A stretch of DNA of 64,000 nucleotides from Streptomyces sp. NBC_00193 (GTDB lineage Bacteria; Actinomycetota; Actinomycetes; Streptomycetales; Streptomycetaceae): positions 3,348,001 to 3,412,000 of the forward strand of contig NZ_JAPEMM010000001.1 of NCBI RefSeq assembly GCF_026342735.1, in the 5' to 3' direction. Under the pieces are notes generated by a model that was not told the DNA's origin, searched no databases, and saw nothing but the letters and a program-made list of their open reading frames with translations. The position numbers and the translations under genes were made by a program. Every line of letters starts with the position of its first letter. The first letter of the stretch is position 1. Of the stretch, positions 44,796 to 52,874 are shown piece by piece.

Positions 44796-46697
44796 GTGAC
44801 CACCGCTGAGCGGCAGGAACAGGGCCGGGAGCAGGCTCATGACCGGGGCGGGGTTCCGCCCCGGGCCCCGGATGTCCCGAGCCCGCAGGCCGCCCCTCAG
44901 GCCGCCCCCGGGCCGGCCGGCCGTGCGCTCGGCCGGGCCCGGCGGCACCCCGTCGCCGTGGCCACCGCGCTGGCCGGGCTGCTGCACCTGATCTGGTTCT
45001 TCGCCGTCGCCAACAGCGGCGGCGACCTCGCCGCGCAGGACGCCTGGGCCGAGTTCGTGGGCCGCCATCCCGACTCGGCGTACAACCTGGCCTGGTACGG
45101 CGGCATGCACCCGGTCTCGTACAGCGTGGTCTCGCCGTACGTGATGCACGTGCTCGGCGTCCGCACCACGATGATGATCGCCGGCACGGTCTCGGCCGGG
45201 CTGCTCGCGATGATCCTGACCCGCTGCCGGGGAGCCGTCCGCGAGCCCCTGTGGCCCGCGCTGGCCGGGGTGTACGGGCTGCTGTGCAACGCCGTGTCGG
45301 GGCGCGTCACCTTCGGTCTCGGCGCGATGTTCGCCCTCGGGGCCGTCGCCGCCGTCTTCTGCTGGCCCCGCAAATGGGCCGAGCGGCGCTGGGCGAAGGC
45401 CGCCGTGGCGGCTCCGCTCGCGGCGGTCGCCACCGCCTCCAGCCCGGTCGCCGGGCTGTTCCTCGGCGTGATCGCGGCCGCGCTGTTCCTGAACGGCCGG
45501 CGCCCCGGGGCGTACGCGCTGGGACTGGCCCCGGCCGCGGTGGTCGGACTGTCCGCCTGGCTGTTCCCCTTCTCGGGGACCCAGCCGATGAAGCTGATCT
45601 CGGCGGCACTGCCGTTCGCGTGCGCGCTGGCCGCGCTGTTCCTCGTGCCGAAGAGCTGGAAATCGGTCCGCACCGCGTCCGCGATCTACGCCCTCGGGGT
45701 GGCGCTGACCTGGGCGATCGACTCCCAGGTCGGATCGAACGTGACCCGGCTGGCGATGCTCTTCGGCGGGGTGGTGCTGCTCGCGGCCCTCCCGTACGAG
45801 GCCCCGCGCACGCGCCGCTGGTACGGGCTGCTCCTCGCGCTGACCGGCGTCACCGCCTGGATCACCGTCAACAGCGTCACCGACATCGTCCGCACCACCC
45901 CGCTGGCCTCCTGGAGCCGGGAGCTGGCCCCGCTGGTGGACCAGCTCCAGAAGGCGGGCGCCGACCGGGGCCGCGTCGAGGTGGTCCCGGCCAGCAGCCA
46001 CCGCGAGTCCTCCGCCTTCCCCGCGTACGTGAACCTCGCGCGCGGCTGGAACAGGCAGGCCGACCTGGAGCGCAACCCGGTCTTCTACGACGACACTCTG
46101 ACGTCCTACACCTACCGCCAGTGGCTGGACCGCTGGGCCGTGCACTACGTGGTGCTGCCCGCCGACAAACCCGATGAGGGCGGCCGGGACGAGGCGAAGC
46201 TGGTGCGCGAGGGGCTCCCGTACCTCCAGCAGGTGTGGGGCGACGCGAACTGGCAGCTCTTCAAGGTCACGAACCCGACGAACCTGGTCGCCGGCCCCGC
46301 GACGGTGGTGCGGGCCAGCGCCGACCAGCTGGTCATCGACGTGAAGCAGGCCGGGCGGGTGCTGGTGCGCATCCCGCACTCCCCGTGGCTGGGCCTGGTG
46401 GACGGCGCCGGCAAGCCGGTGGAGCCGCCGCAGGAGACGGAGGCCTCGAAGGCCGCCGGCAAGGCGGTGCCCAAGGGCGAGGTAACCCCGCCGAAGGTCT
46501 ACGCGAACACCGCGGGATGCCTGTTCAAGGCGCCCTCGGACGGGACCGGGGACGAGTGGACGGAGCTGCTGGTCCCGGCGCCGGGGGAGTACCGGATCGC
46601 GGCGAAGTACCAGCTTCCGCGGGGCACGCCCTGTCCGGACGAGCTGCTCTACGAGGTGCTGGGGCCGCCGCAGCGGCCGACTCCGCCGCGCCCTTGA
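44796..46697 (+). CDS. polytopic membrane protein with extracytoplasmic C-terminal domain
   Basis: A 633-residue protein with an Ala/Pro-rich cytoplasmic N-terminus (about 45 residues), roughly 10 membrane segments between about 50 and 365, and a soluble C-terminus of about 250 residues containing VNLARGWNRQADLERNPVFY and an Asp-rich AHYVVLPADKPDEGG-like region. The layout resembles polyprenyl-phosphate-dependent or glycosyltransferase-type envelope proteins, but no catalytic motif is clear. It follows the carboxypeptidase terminator with GGGGAG upstream of its GTG. Confidence 0.75.
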   Translation: MTTAERQEQGREQAHDRGGVPPRAPDVPSPQAAPQAAPGPAGRALGRARRHPVAVATALAGLLHLIWFFAVANSGGDLAAQDAWAEFVGRHPDSAYNLAWYGGMHPVSYSVVSPYVMHVLGVRTTMMIAGTVSAGLLAMILTRCRGAVREPLWPALAGVYGLLCNAVSGRVTFGLGAMFALGAVAAVFCWPRKWAERRWAKAAVAAPLAAVATASSPVAGLFLGVIAAALFLNGRRPGAYALGLAPAAVVGLSAWLFPFSGTQPMKLISAALPFACALAALFLVPKSWKSVRTASAIYALGVALTWAIDSQVGSNVTRLAMLFGGVVLLAALPYEAPRTRRWYGLLLALTGVTAWITVNSVTDIVRTTPLASWSRELAPLVDQLQKAGADRGRVEVVPASSHRESSAFPAYVNLARGWNRQADLERNPVFYDDTLTSYTYRQWLDRWAVHYVVLPADKPDEGGRDEAKLVREGLPYLQQVWGDANWQLFKVTNPTNLVAGPATVVRASADQLVIDVKQAGRVLVRIPHSPWLGLVDGAGKPVEPPQETEASKAAGKAVPKGEVTPPKVYANTAGCLFKAPSDGTGDEWTELLVPAPGEYRIAAKYQLPRGTPCPDELLYEVLGPPQRPTPPRP

Positions 46698-46813
46698 CCG
46701 ACCTTGATCGAACATTCTTTACGTCCGGTCCGGGTGCGTCTGGCCCTTTATGTGCATACGATCCCAGTAGTCCGATTGGGTGCCCCGAGTCTTTGTTAGG
46801 GAGTGACGACGGG

Positions 46814-47023
46814 ATGAGCAAAGAGCAGAAGCAGGACTTCCAGGCGGCTGTCGCGAAGGCCGCGGAAGCGACCAACCTGCCCCGCACCGTGCAGCACGCG
46901 CACGGCTTCTCCGGCCCGATCCGGAGCAAGGTCAAGGGCGGAGCGCACACGAAGGCGGAACTCAAGCGGGCCGGGACCCCGCAGGGCGACCGCATCGGTG
47001 AGCGCAGCAGAGGCCTCAGCTGA
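46814..47023 (+). CDS. small conserved protein of unknown function
   Basis: A 69-residue hydrophilic protein starting MSKEQKQDFQAAVAKAAEAT, with HAHGFSGPIRSKVKGGAHTKA and a basic tail. No signal peptide or membrane segment. The ATG lies 116 bases after the membrane-protein stop. From memory small proteins of this kind are conserved in Streptomyces. Confidence 0.7.
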   Translation: MSKEQKQDFQAAVAKAAEATNLPRTVQHAHGFSGPIRSKVKGGAHTKAELKRAGTPQGDRIGERSRGLS

Positions 47024-47050
47024 CGTCGTGACGTTGTGATGTCGTGATGC

Positions 47051-47083
47051 GGCCCTTCCGGCTCCGGCCGGAAGGGCCTTTTT
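47051..47083 (+). terminator. Rho-independent terminator
   Basis: A perfect 12-base stem GGCCCTTCCGGC/GCCGGAAGGGCC with loop TCCG, followed by five T. It starts 28 bases after the small gene, the clearest classical terminator in the window. Confidence 0.9.
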
Positions 47084-47210
47084 CCGCCTTAACGGCTTCG
47101 CGGGGTGGCGTCCGGCCGGCTGTTACGTTCCCGACGGACGACCCTGACCTGACCCTCGTAACGTCGTGGTCGTCGCCACCGCAGGCGACGCCGACCCGAG
47201 GGACACACTC

Positions 47211-47831
47211 ATGCGCGCCACTGCCCGTACCGCCGCCGTCGCGGCGCTCGCCACCCTCACCGCGTGCGGGGCCCTCACGGCGTGCGGCACCGGTGGCGGG
47301 GCCAAGCTGCCGCCGGACCCCGAGGTGGGCAGCACGGCGGCCCCCGCTCGCACGGGCGAGGCGGCGCCCGCCCTCCCGGGGTCGAAGCCGACCGGCATGA
47401 AGATCGAAGCGGCGGGCGTGGACGCGAAGAAGATGGTCGACCTCGCGGTGGACCCGGCGACAGGCGAGCTCGGTGTGCCGAACGCGGACACCGACGCGGA
47501 CAGCCCGGGCTGGTGGACCCAGGGCGTGACCCCGGGGGAGAAGGGGGCAGCCGTCCTGGTCGCGCACTTCGACACGAAGTACGGGCCCGCGGTGATGAAG
47601 AACGTCAAGAAGATCAAGCTCGGTGACCTGATCGAGGTGCCGCGCGAGGACGGGAAGACGGCCAGGTTCGCGATCCGCGAGATCGAGGACGTCGCGAAGA
47701 AGGACTTCCCGACCGACAAGGTCTACGGGGAAACCAACCGCCCCGAGCTGCGCCTGCTGACGTGCGGCGGCGAGATCAAGAACGGCCACCGCACCAACAA
47801 CGTGATCCTGTACGCCGACCTGGTGGCCTGA
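47211..47831 (+). CDS. class F sortase
   Basis: A 206-residue protein with a signal ending in two Cys (LTACGALTACGTG), so possibly lipid-anchored. The sortase core has VLVAHFDTKYGP (active-site His), LLTCGGE (active-site Cys) and HRTNNVILYA (Arg). Class F sortases are common in actinobacteria, but their substrates are poorly known. The ATG at 47211 is used because GAGGGA lies upstream and the signal follows directly. No obvious LPXTG-bearing secreted substrate is seen in this window. Confidence 0.88.
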   Translation: MRATARTAAVAALATLTACGALTACGTGGGAKLPPDPEVGSTAAPARTGEAAPALPGSKPTGMKIEAAGVDAKKMVDLAVDPATGELGVPNADTDADSPGWWTQGVTPGEKGAAVLVAHFDTKYGPAVMKNVKKIKLGDLIEVPREDGKTARFAIREIEDVAKKDFPTDKVYGETNRPELRLLTCGGEIKNGHRTNNVILYADLVA

Positions 47832-47952
47832 TCCCGCCTGATCCAGCCGGTTTCGCGCGACCACCCGAGACAGTTCCTTGACCCGCGTGCGGGGCGGGGG
47901 CCTATCGTCGGCGGCCGGCAGTGACCAGGACGAGGAAGGCGGTGCCTTGGTG

Positions 47953-48957
47953 TCAGTGGGAGGAGTGCGACAGGTATCCGTACTGGACCGCGCGCATTCC
48001 CGCCTGGAACCGGCTGCGGACGCCCAGGTGGGTCAGCAGCCCGGTGATCACCCGGCCCACGGTGCGCGTGGAGACGCCCAGGCTGTGGGCGATGGCTTCG
48101 TCCGTCCGCCCCTCGGCCATGAGCTGCAGTACCGCGGCCTGTTGGCGCGTGAGGAGCTCCGGCTCGCAGGGCGCCGCCGTCGGCCCGAGCGGGGTCGCGG
48201 CCTCCCAGATGTGCTCGAAGAGCGTGACCAGCAGGGAGATGAGGCCCGGGCTGGTGACCAGCGCCGCCGCGGCCGCGGTGTTCTTCTCGTCGACGGCCAC
48301 CAGGGCGCTGCGGCGGTCCACGATGGTGAGCCGGTTGGGCAGGACCGGGCTGGTGCGGATGTGGGCGCCGACGCTCTCCAGCCACGTCGCGTACTCCCGG
48401 GCCTGGTTGTCGTGGCGGATGCTGTCGAGGTAGATGGTCCGCATCACGATGCCCTGCTCGACGTTGCGCAGGTTCAGCGGCCGGGCCGCCTCGATGCTCG
48501 CCTGGGACATCTGCGAGTCGGGGGCGAACGACAGCACCTCGGAGCGGGTGCCGGCCGACAGCAGCTCGATCTGGTCCCGGATCGCGTCGATGCCCTCCAG
48601 GTACCGGATCCCGGACCTGGAGGACTCCTGCGACGAGGAGTCGGCGATTTCGGCCATCAGGCCGACGACGGCGGCTCGCGTGGCCTCCATGCGCTGCTGC
48701 TGGGCGGCGAGTTCGGCCTGCTGGCGGGCCTGGAGGAGCTGGAGGGCGAGCTGCGGATCGATGGCGCGGCCCTGTTCGGGATCGCCCCCGCCGCCGCGCA
48801 GCAGCGCCATCTCGCTGAGCAGGGCCAGTGAGCGGCGTACGTCCTCCGGGGCCAGCCCGAGGCGCTCTGCCAGCTCCAGAACACCGTCCTGGGGATTGGC
48901 CAGTTTGCTTCGATAGACCGTTGCGGTCACGTCATCGAGTTCTAGTCGACCGAACAT
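47953..48957 (-). CDS. LuxR-type regulator with TrmB-like N-terminus (locus 1)
   Basis: A 334-residue regulator. The N-terminal winged helix (about 15-60, GVLELAERLGLAPEDVRRSL) resembles TrmB; a coiled-coil follows (LLQARQQAELAAQQQRMEA). The central domain contains RYLEGIDAIRDQIELL, VMRTIYLDSI and LPNRLTIVDRRSALVAV. The C-terminal LuxR HTH (about 268-330) has LTRQQAAVLQLMAEGRTDEA. Its closest relative in the window is the regulator at 59.7 kb, which has the same layout. Adjacent small genes and a shared promoter motif suggest a linked regulatory unit. Confidence 0.88.
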   Translation of the reverse strand: MFGRLELDDVTATVYRSKLANPQDGVLELAERLGLAPEDVRRSLALLSEMALLRGGGGDPEQGRAIDPQLALQLLQARQQAELAAQQQRMEATRAAVVGLMAEIADSSSQESSRSGIRYLEGIDAIRDQIELLSAGTRSEVLSFAPDSQMSQASIEAARPLNLRNVEQGIVMRTIYLDSIRHDNQAREYATWLESVGAHIRTSPVLPNRLTIVDRRSALVAVDEKNTAAAAALVTSPGLISLLVTLFEHIWEAATPLGPTAAPCEPELLTRQQAAVLQLMAEGRTDEAIAHSLGVSTRTVGRVITGLLTHLGVRSRFQAGMRAVQYGYLSHSSH

Positions 48958-49035
48958 TGTCGCCCACCCCCTGGAAGACCATGTATGGCATATCAGTGCA
49001 GCTCACATGCCTGTTTACGTGCGCCAGGCTAGCTT

Positions 49036-49095
49036 GATCGGCCGCCCGATCGAAGGGTGGTCGGCACGGAATCGAGTGCATATATCCGGCCGATC
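49036..49095. promoter_or_regulatory. promoter motif of LuxR locus 1
   Basis: ATATCCGGCCGATC at 49082-49095 matches ATATCCGGACGATC at 60822-60835 in the second LuxR locus at 13 of 14 bases. Its CGGCCGATC half is inverted as GATCGGCCG at 49036-49044. The region sits between the regulator and the divergent small gene. Confidence 0.6.
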
Positions 49096-49218
49096 TGACG
49101 AATGCGGCCATGCCGGTTGTCCGGTTCTCCCCCTGCTCCGCCCGCGGCGGTCGACTTCCCGCCGGCGAAGCGCGTTTGATGGGGAGATCTACCTAATAGC
49201 GCTGAATCAGGAGGTTTC

Positions 49219-49509
49219 ATGTATCTGGTCCACTTGTACCTGAGTGCCCCTCCGGGGGCGGGCGACCTGCCGCCCGGTGTGGAGGCCGCCCTCTCCGAGG
49301 TCCAGCCGGAGGTCGAAATGGCCGTCCGGCACGTGCGGGCGAACGGGGAACCGGTGCTCGGCGTCTACCTCAAGGCACCTGACCTGCACACCGCCGAGCA
49401 CCGGGCGGCGGTGGCCTGGCACCTCGCCGCGCGCCGCACGGCCGGGGCCGACGCGTGGACGCTGCTGAAGGCCGAGGTACCGCTGCTGGTCCTCGACGAA
49501 CCGGTCTGA
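49219..49509 (+). CDS. small protein of LuxR locus 1
   Basis: A 96-residue hydrophilic protein starting MYLVHLYLSAPPGAGDLPPG, with AVRHVRANGEPVLGVYL and HTAEHRAAVAWHLAARRTAG. CAGGAGG lies 4 bases before the ATG. No signal peptide or known family. It is divergent from the LuxR regulator and followed by a small secreted peptide gene. Confidence 0.7.
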   Translation: MYLVHLYLSAPPGAGDLPPGVEAALSEVQPEVEMAVRHVRANGEPVLGVYLKAPDLHTAEHRAAVAWHLAARRTAGADAWTLLKAEVPLLVLDEPV

Positions 49510-49581
49510 CGACCGCCTGACGAACCGGCCTGACGACCGCCTGACGACCGGCCTGGTGACCGCTTGGCAACCGGCCCGACA
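49501..49581. repeat. 12-base tandem repeat downstream of the small gene
   Basis: Six to seven imperfect copies of CCGCCTGACGAC/CCGGCCTGACGA follow the stop at 49509. It does not form a clean hairpin. Confidence 0.65.
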
Positions 49582-49718
49582 GGCGTTTCCGAGGTCACCC
49601 TGTCCTGTGTAAGACATGTCGAGTCCAGGACAGCCAAGACCTCTGGTTAGCCCCCTTTACCTGCGGCAACCTTGATCACGTCAGCAGGAAACGCCGCTCA
49701 ACTCGGGGGAATCCAGTC

Positions 49719-49892
49719 ATGCTTAGCCGTCTCAAGTCCGCCACGCTCGTCGCCGTCACCGCCACCGCGCTCCTCACCGGAGCGGTCACCGGAGTGGCCG
49801 CGCAGATCGCCGGTTCGGACGGTGCGACGCACCAGGCGGACTGGCGCTGGGACTCCCCCGCCCCGGTCATCGGCAACGGAGCGGACAGCTGA
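49719..49892 (+). CDS. small secreted peptide of LuxR locus 1
   Basis: A 57-residue peptide: a basic start (MLSRLKSATL), a hydrophobic core (VAVTATALLTGAVTGVAA) and a short mature tail ending DWRWDSPAPVIGNGADS. CGGGGGAA precedes the ATG. Its size, signal-like start and position next to a LuxR regulator parallel the 62-residue peptide at 61055. A signalling role is inference; it could also be a simple secreted peptide. Confidence 0.65.
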   Translation: MLSRLKSATLVAVTATALLTGAVTGVAAQIAGSDGATHQADWRWDSPAPVIGNGADS

Positions 49893-49936
49893 GCACCGGC
49901 CTCCGGTCCGGGGGGAACAGGGTCCGCGAGGCACCG

Positions 49937-50503
49937 ATGGTGACCGCAGCGGCCCGGCGGGGAACGCCTTCCCGCACCACCGGCCGATTCGCCTGGCTGT
50001 CCCCGACGGCCCTCTGGCCGCTCGCACGACACCTGCTCGCCACCGGTACGGTCCGCCCCCAAGGAGGCGGCACCCGCAGGGCGGACGAGGAGGCCGTGTT
50101 CGCAGCGGTCCTGTACATCCTGGTGAGCGGCGAATCCTGGCGCGCACTACCGAAGTCCTTCCCCGTTTCCTGGCAGAACGCCCACCGGCGGTTCGGCCAG
50201 TGGTGCGAGGAGGACCTGTGGAACCGGATGGCGGCCACCGCCCGGGCCACGCCCCACATCTCCGCACCGGTACGCGACTGGGCCGAACGCGTCGCCGAGG
50301 CGGCCCGGTCCCGCCGGCCGGACCTCACGGACCTCACGGACCTCACGGGCCTCACGGATCGACCTGATCTCCCGGCCCGTACGGACCTCCGGGACCGCCC
50401 GGACCGTACGACCCCTACGGACATCCAGGCCAAGGCCCGCACGCAGCCCCGTACCCAGGCCCGTACCCAGGCCAGTGACCGGTCCAGGGCCCGGGTCGCC
50501 TGA
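49937..50503 (+). CDS. IS5-family DUF4096-type protein lacking a DDE domain
   Basis: A 188-residue protein. ALWPLARHLLATGTVRPQGG, RRADEEAVFAAVLYILVSGESWRALP and AHRRFGQWCEEDLWNRM match the N-terminal domain of IS5-type transposases (DUF4096). The catalytic DDE domain is absent. Instead the C-terminus is repetitive: Leu-Thr-Asp repeats (DLTDLTDLTGLTD), then QARTQARTQ. No terminal inverted repeats are seen. It may be an IS fragment or a protein reusing the DNA-binding domain. Uncertain start. Confidence 0.65.
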   Translation: MVTAAARRGTPSRTTGRFAWLSPTALWPLARHLLATGTVRPQGGGTRRADEEAVFAAVLYILVSGESWRALPKSFPVSWQNAHRRFGQWCEEDLWNRMAATARATPHISAPVRDWAERVAEAARSRRPDLTDLTDLTGLTDRPDLPARTDLRDRPDRTTPTDIQAKARTQPRTQARTQASDRSRARVA

Positions 50504-50644
50504 CCGAGCCGCTCACCCCGACCCCCTCCGGTCGGGGTCCGCAGGCCCGCCCCTCGTCTGACCCCCTCACTTGAACCCCACTCCGCCGCTCCCGGGGCAC
50601 GGCCATGCCCCGGGGCAGAGCCCCGCCCGCGCCCGCCCTGCCCC

Positions 50645-50680
50645 CAGGCACCGGCACCAGCACCGGCACCGGCACAGACT
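50645..50680. repeat. CACCGG-type microsatellite
   Basis: About five copies of GCACCG/GCACCA in tandem, just upstream of the phospholipase gene in a 213-base gap with no other supported feature. Confidence 0.75.
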
Positions 50681-50716
50681 TTCGCACTCCATCCGAACAC
50701 CATCGAGAGGTTTACC

Positions 50717-52327
50717 GTGCGCAGATCCGCGCTCCCCATCATTGCGGCCATGTCCATGGCCCTGCTGGTCCCGCAGTTCCCGGCCTCCGCCGAAGAGGTG
50801 CCCAGCGCCCCCCTCGCCGCAGGCGAGATCAAGAACATCGGCCCCGGCCTGTACCAGTCCGCGACCGACAGCTACCAGGTCTTCGAGAACGACGTCGCGA
50901 CCGGTCTCATGGGCCGCAAGCACACCATCACCGGCCAGGCGCAGGGTGTCTCGCAGGCCCAGGACGCCCCCCAGACCCGCTCCGACCTCGGAGTCTTCGG
51001 TCCCAGCTGGGAAGCCGAGTTCGTCGGTGGCGAGCTGAACCGCAAGCTGGCCCAGGAGTCGGGTGCGATCGTCACCACCGACCTGGACAGCGGCCAGTCC
51101 GCCCGCTACGAGATGACCGACTCCCTGGAAGCTCCGGGCGGCGGCAGCATCAACACCTACACGTCGTCCGACGGTTCGACCATCATCGAGAACGTGACGT
51201 GGGACGACCTCGCCGGCGAGATGAAGTCCAGCATCACCGAGACGGTGAAGCTGGCCCTGGGCGCCGCGGCCGAGGGCGACAGCGGCCCCGTCGGCGCGAA
51301 CGGCGCTCCCATCCCGGCGGCCGACCTCAACCCCACGTACACCTGGAAGCAGGTGTCCGGCACCGGTGACACCTGGCGCGTCACGAGCGCCGGCAACAAG
51401 GCGTACAAGGCCACCGAGATCTCCTACGACGCCCAGGGCCGCGTGGCCACCGTCAAGGAGCCCGCCCGCGGTGAGAACCCCGAGAAGTCCCTCGCCCTGA
51501 ACTACGCCACCGCGACCACCGCGTCGGGCTCGGCCCTCGGTGACGTGGCCGGCCAGGTCAAGGACATCACGGTCACCACCGGCCAGACCGTCGAGACGCT
51601 GGCCCGCTACACCTACGAGGCCTCCGGTCTGCTCCGCGAGGTCACCAACCCGGCCGCGGGCAGCGAGCTCAGCTCCTACACCTACGACGGCGCCGACCGC
51701 CTCTCGACCCTGACGAGCGGTGACGGCGGCGACTGGCAGCTGACGTTCACCGGCGACGCCGCCGCCCCGCAGGCCCAGGAGACCAGCGGCGGCATCCCCG
51801 ACGCCGGCTCCCTCGCGCCCGGCGGCCAGGAGCACCCCGACGGGGTGAGCCCGCCCGCCGAGAACTTCGTCGGCGGCGAGATCACCGACCCGCAGGCCTA
51901 CCCGCGCGCCTGCTCCTCCCCGCAGGCGTGGATCCGCTGGTGGGGCAACTGCTCCACCGTGGTCGCCCACTACGGCTGGAGGTGGCCGTCCTGGAAGCAG
52001 ACGCCGACCGGCTACTACGTCCGCGGTGTCTTCGCCGACCACTGCACCGACTCCTACGACCGTCCCCTCGGCTTCGACTTCCGTGCCGCGTGTGACGCCC
52101 ACGACTACGCCTACGGCACCATCGGCAACGCCTACAAGGGCTACGGCTGGTACCTCGACCGCAACCAGGGCATCGCCGCCGACGGTGCGTTCTACGACCT
52201 GATGCGGTACAACACCTGCCCGGCCTACGCCTGGTACAAGCAGGGCACCTGCAAGAGCCTGGCCCGCAACTACTACCTCGGCGTCCTCGCCTTCGGTCGC
52301 CCGAAGAACGGCGCCGACGCCACCTGA
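50717..52327 (+). CDS. secreted phospholipase A2 with RHS-like repeats
   Basis: A 536-residue protein with a Sec signal (RSALPIIAAMSMALLVPQFPASA). Residues about 30-330 are beta-rich and contain RHS/YD-like repeats (EISYDAQGRVATVKEP, LARYTYEASGLLREVTNP, SSYTYDGADRLSTLT). The C-terminus has a bacterial phospholipase A2 domain with ACDAHDYAYG (catalytic His-Asp about 459-461) and several Cys. The GTG has GAGAGG 6 bases upstream. The combination of repeats plus a lipase suggests a secreted toxin or a cell-associated enzyme; no immunity gene is adjacent that I recognise. Confidence 0.85.
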   Translation: MRRSALPIIAAMSMALLVPQFPASAEEVPSAPLAAGEIKNIGPGLYQSATDSYQVFENDVATGLMGRKHTITGQAQGVSQAQDAPQTRSDLGVFGPSWEAEFVGGELNRKLAQESGAIVTTDLDSGQSARYEMTDSLEAPGGGSINTYTSSDGSTIIENVTWDDLAGEMKSSITETVKLALGAAAEGDSGPVGANGAPIPAADLNPTYTWKQVSGTGDTWRVTSAGNKAYKATEISYDAQGRVATVKEPARGENPEKSLALNYATATTASGSALGDVAGQVKDITVTTGQTVETLARYTYEASGLLREVTNPAAGSELSSYTYDGADRLSTLTSGDGGDWQLTFTGDAAAPQAQETSGGIPDAGSLAPGGQEHPDGVSPPAENFVGGEITDPQAYPRACSSPQAWIRWWGNCSTVVAHYGWRWPSWKQTPTGYYVRGVFADHCTDSYDRPLGFDFRAACDAHDYAYGTIGNAYKGYGWYLDRNQGIAADGAFYDLMRYNTCPAYAWYKQGTCKSLARNYYLGVLAFGRPKNGADAT

Positions 52328-52447
52328 TCGGCCCGCCGATCCGTCCGACGGAACCGTCCGACTGCACCGTCCGACTGAACCCGTCCGACTGCACCACCTG
52401 ATGGAACCGCCCGACTGAAGAGTCCGGACGGAACCGTTCGAAGGACT

Positions 52448-52494
52448 ACGCAGGGGCCGGGCGCCCGACCCGTCCGGCGCCCCGGCCCCTGCGT
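52448..52494 (+). terminator. long hairpin after phospholipase gene
   Basis: An 18-base stem starting ACGCAGGGGCCGGG, closed by CCCGGCCCCTGCGT, with one bulged base and loop CGACCCGTCC. It lies 121 bases after the phospholipase stop. Confidence 0.75.
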
Positions 52495-52750
52495 CCCCCG
52501 GAGCCTTCAGAGCCCCAGAGCCCCAGAGCCCCAGAGCCCCGGAGCCCCAGAGCCCCGGAGCCCTTGGCCCCCGGCCCCCGGAGCCCTTGAACCCCGGCCC
52601 CGCCCCCCCCGGCGCCCCGGCCGCCCCGGAACCCCCCGGAGCACGCGTTTCCCCTGAGTCCCCGCCTCCCGGCCCCCGCTCATGCGCCCGCTCCCGCTCG
52701 TTCCCCCTGAACTTCCGCCTCACCCCGCGCCCTTGGCCTCCGCCCTGGCT

Positions 52751-52842
52751 GCGCCCCGCGGTCCCGTCCTCGCCAGCGCAGCGCCACCGCGCCCCGCGGT
52801 CCCGTCCTAGCCGGCGCAGCGCCACCGCGCCCCGTAGTCCCC
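52751..52842. repeat. 38-base tandem repeat upstream of S8 protease
   Basis: Two 38-base units (52751-52788, 52789-52826) beginning GCGCCCCGCGGTCCCGTCCT, with two substitutions between them, and a partial third unit to 52842. It ends 33 bases before the preferred protease start. Confidence 0.8.
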
Positions 52843-52874
52843 TCCCCGTCCCCACCCCTCCCATGGAGTCACGA

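Larger units (their letters stand above)
52328..52874. other. intergenic region with tandem repeats
   Basis: A 547-base gap. It begins with 13-15 base repeats of CCGTCCGACTG (about 52340-52440), then a terminator (52448-52494), a CCCCAGAG-type tandem repeat (about 52505-52560) and a 38-base tandem repeat at 52751-52842. Long open frames across it are low-complexity Pro/Arg/Ala sequence. Confidence 0.7.
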
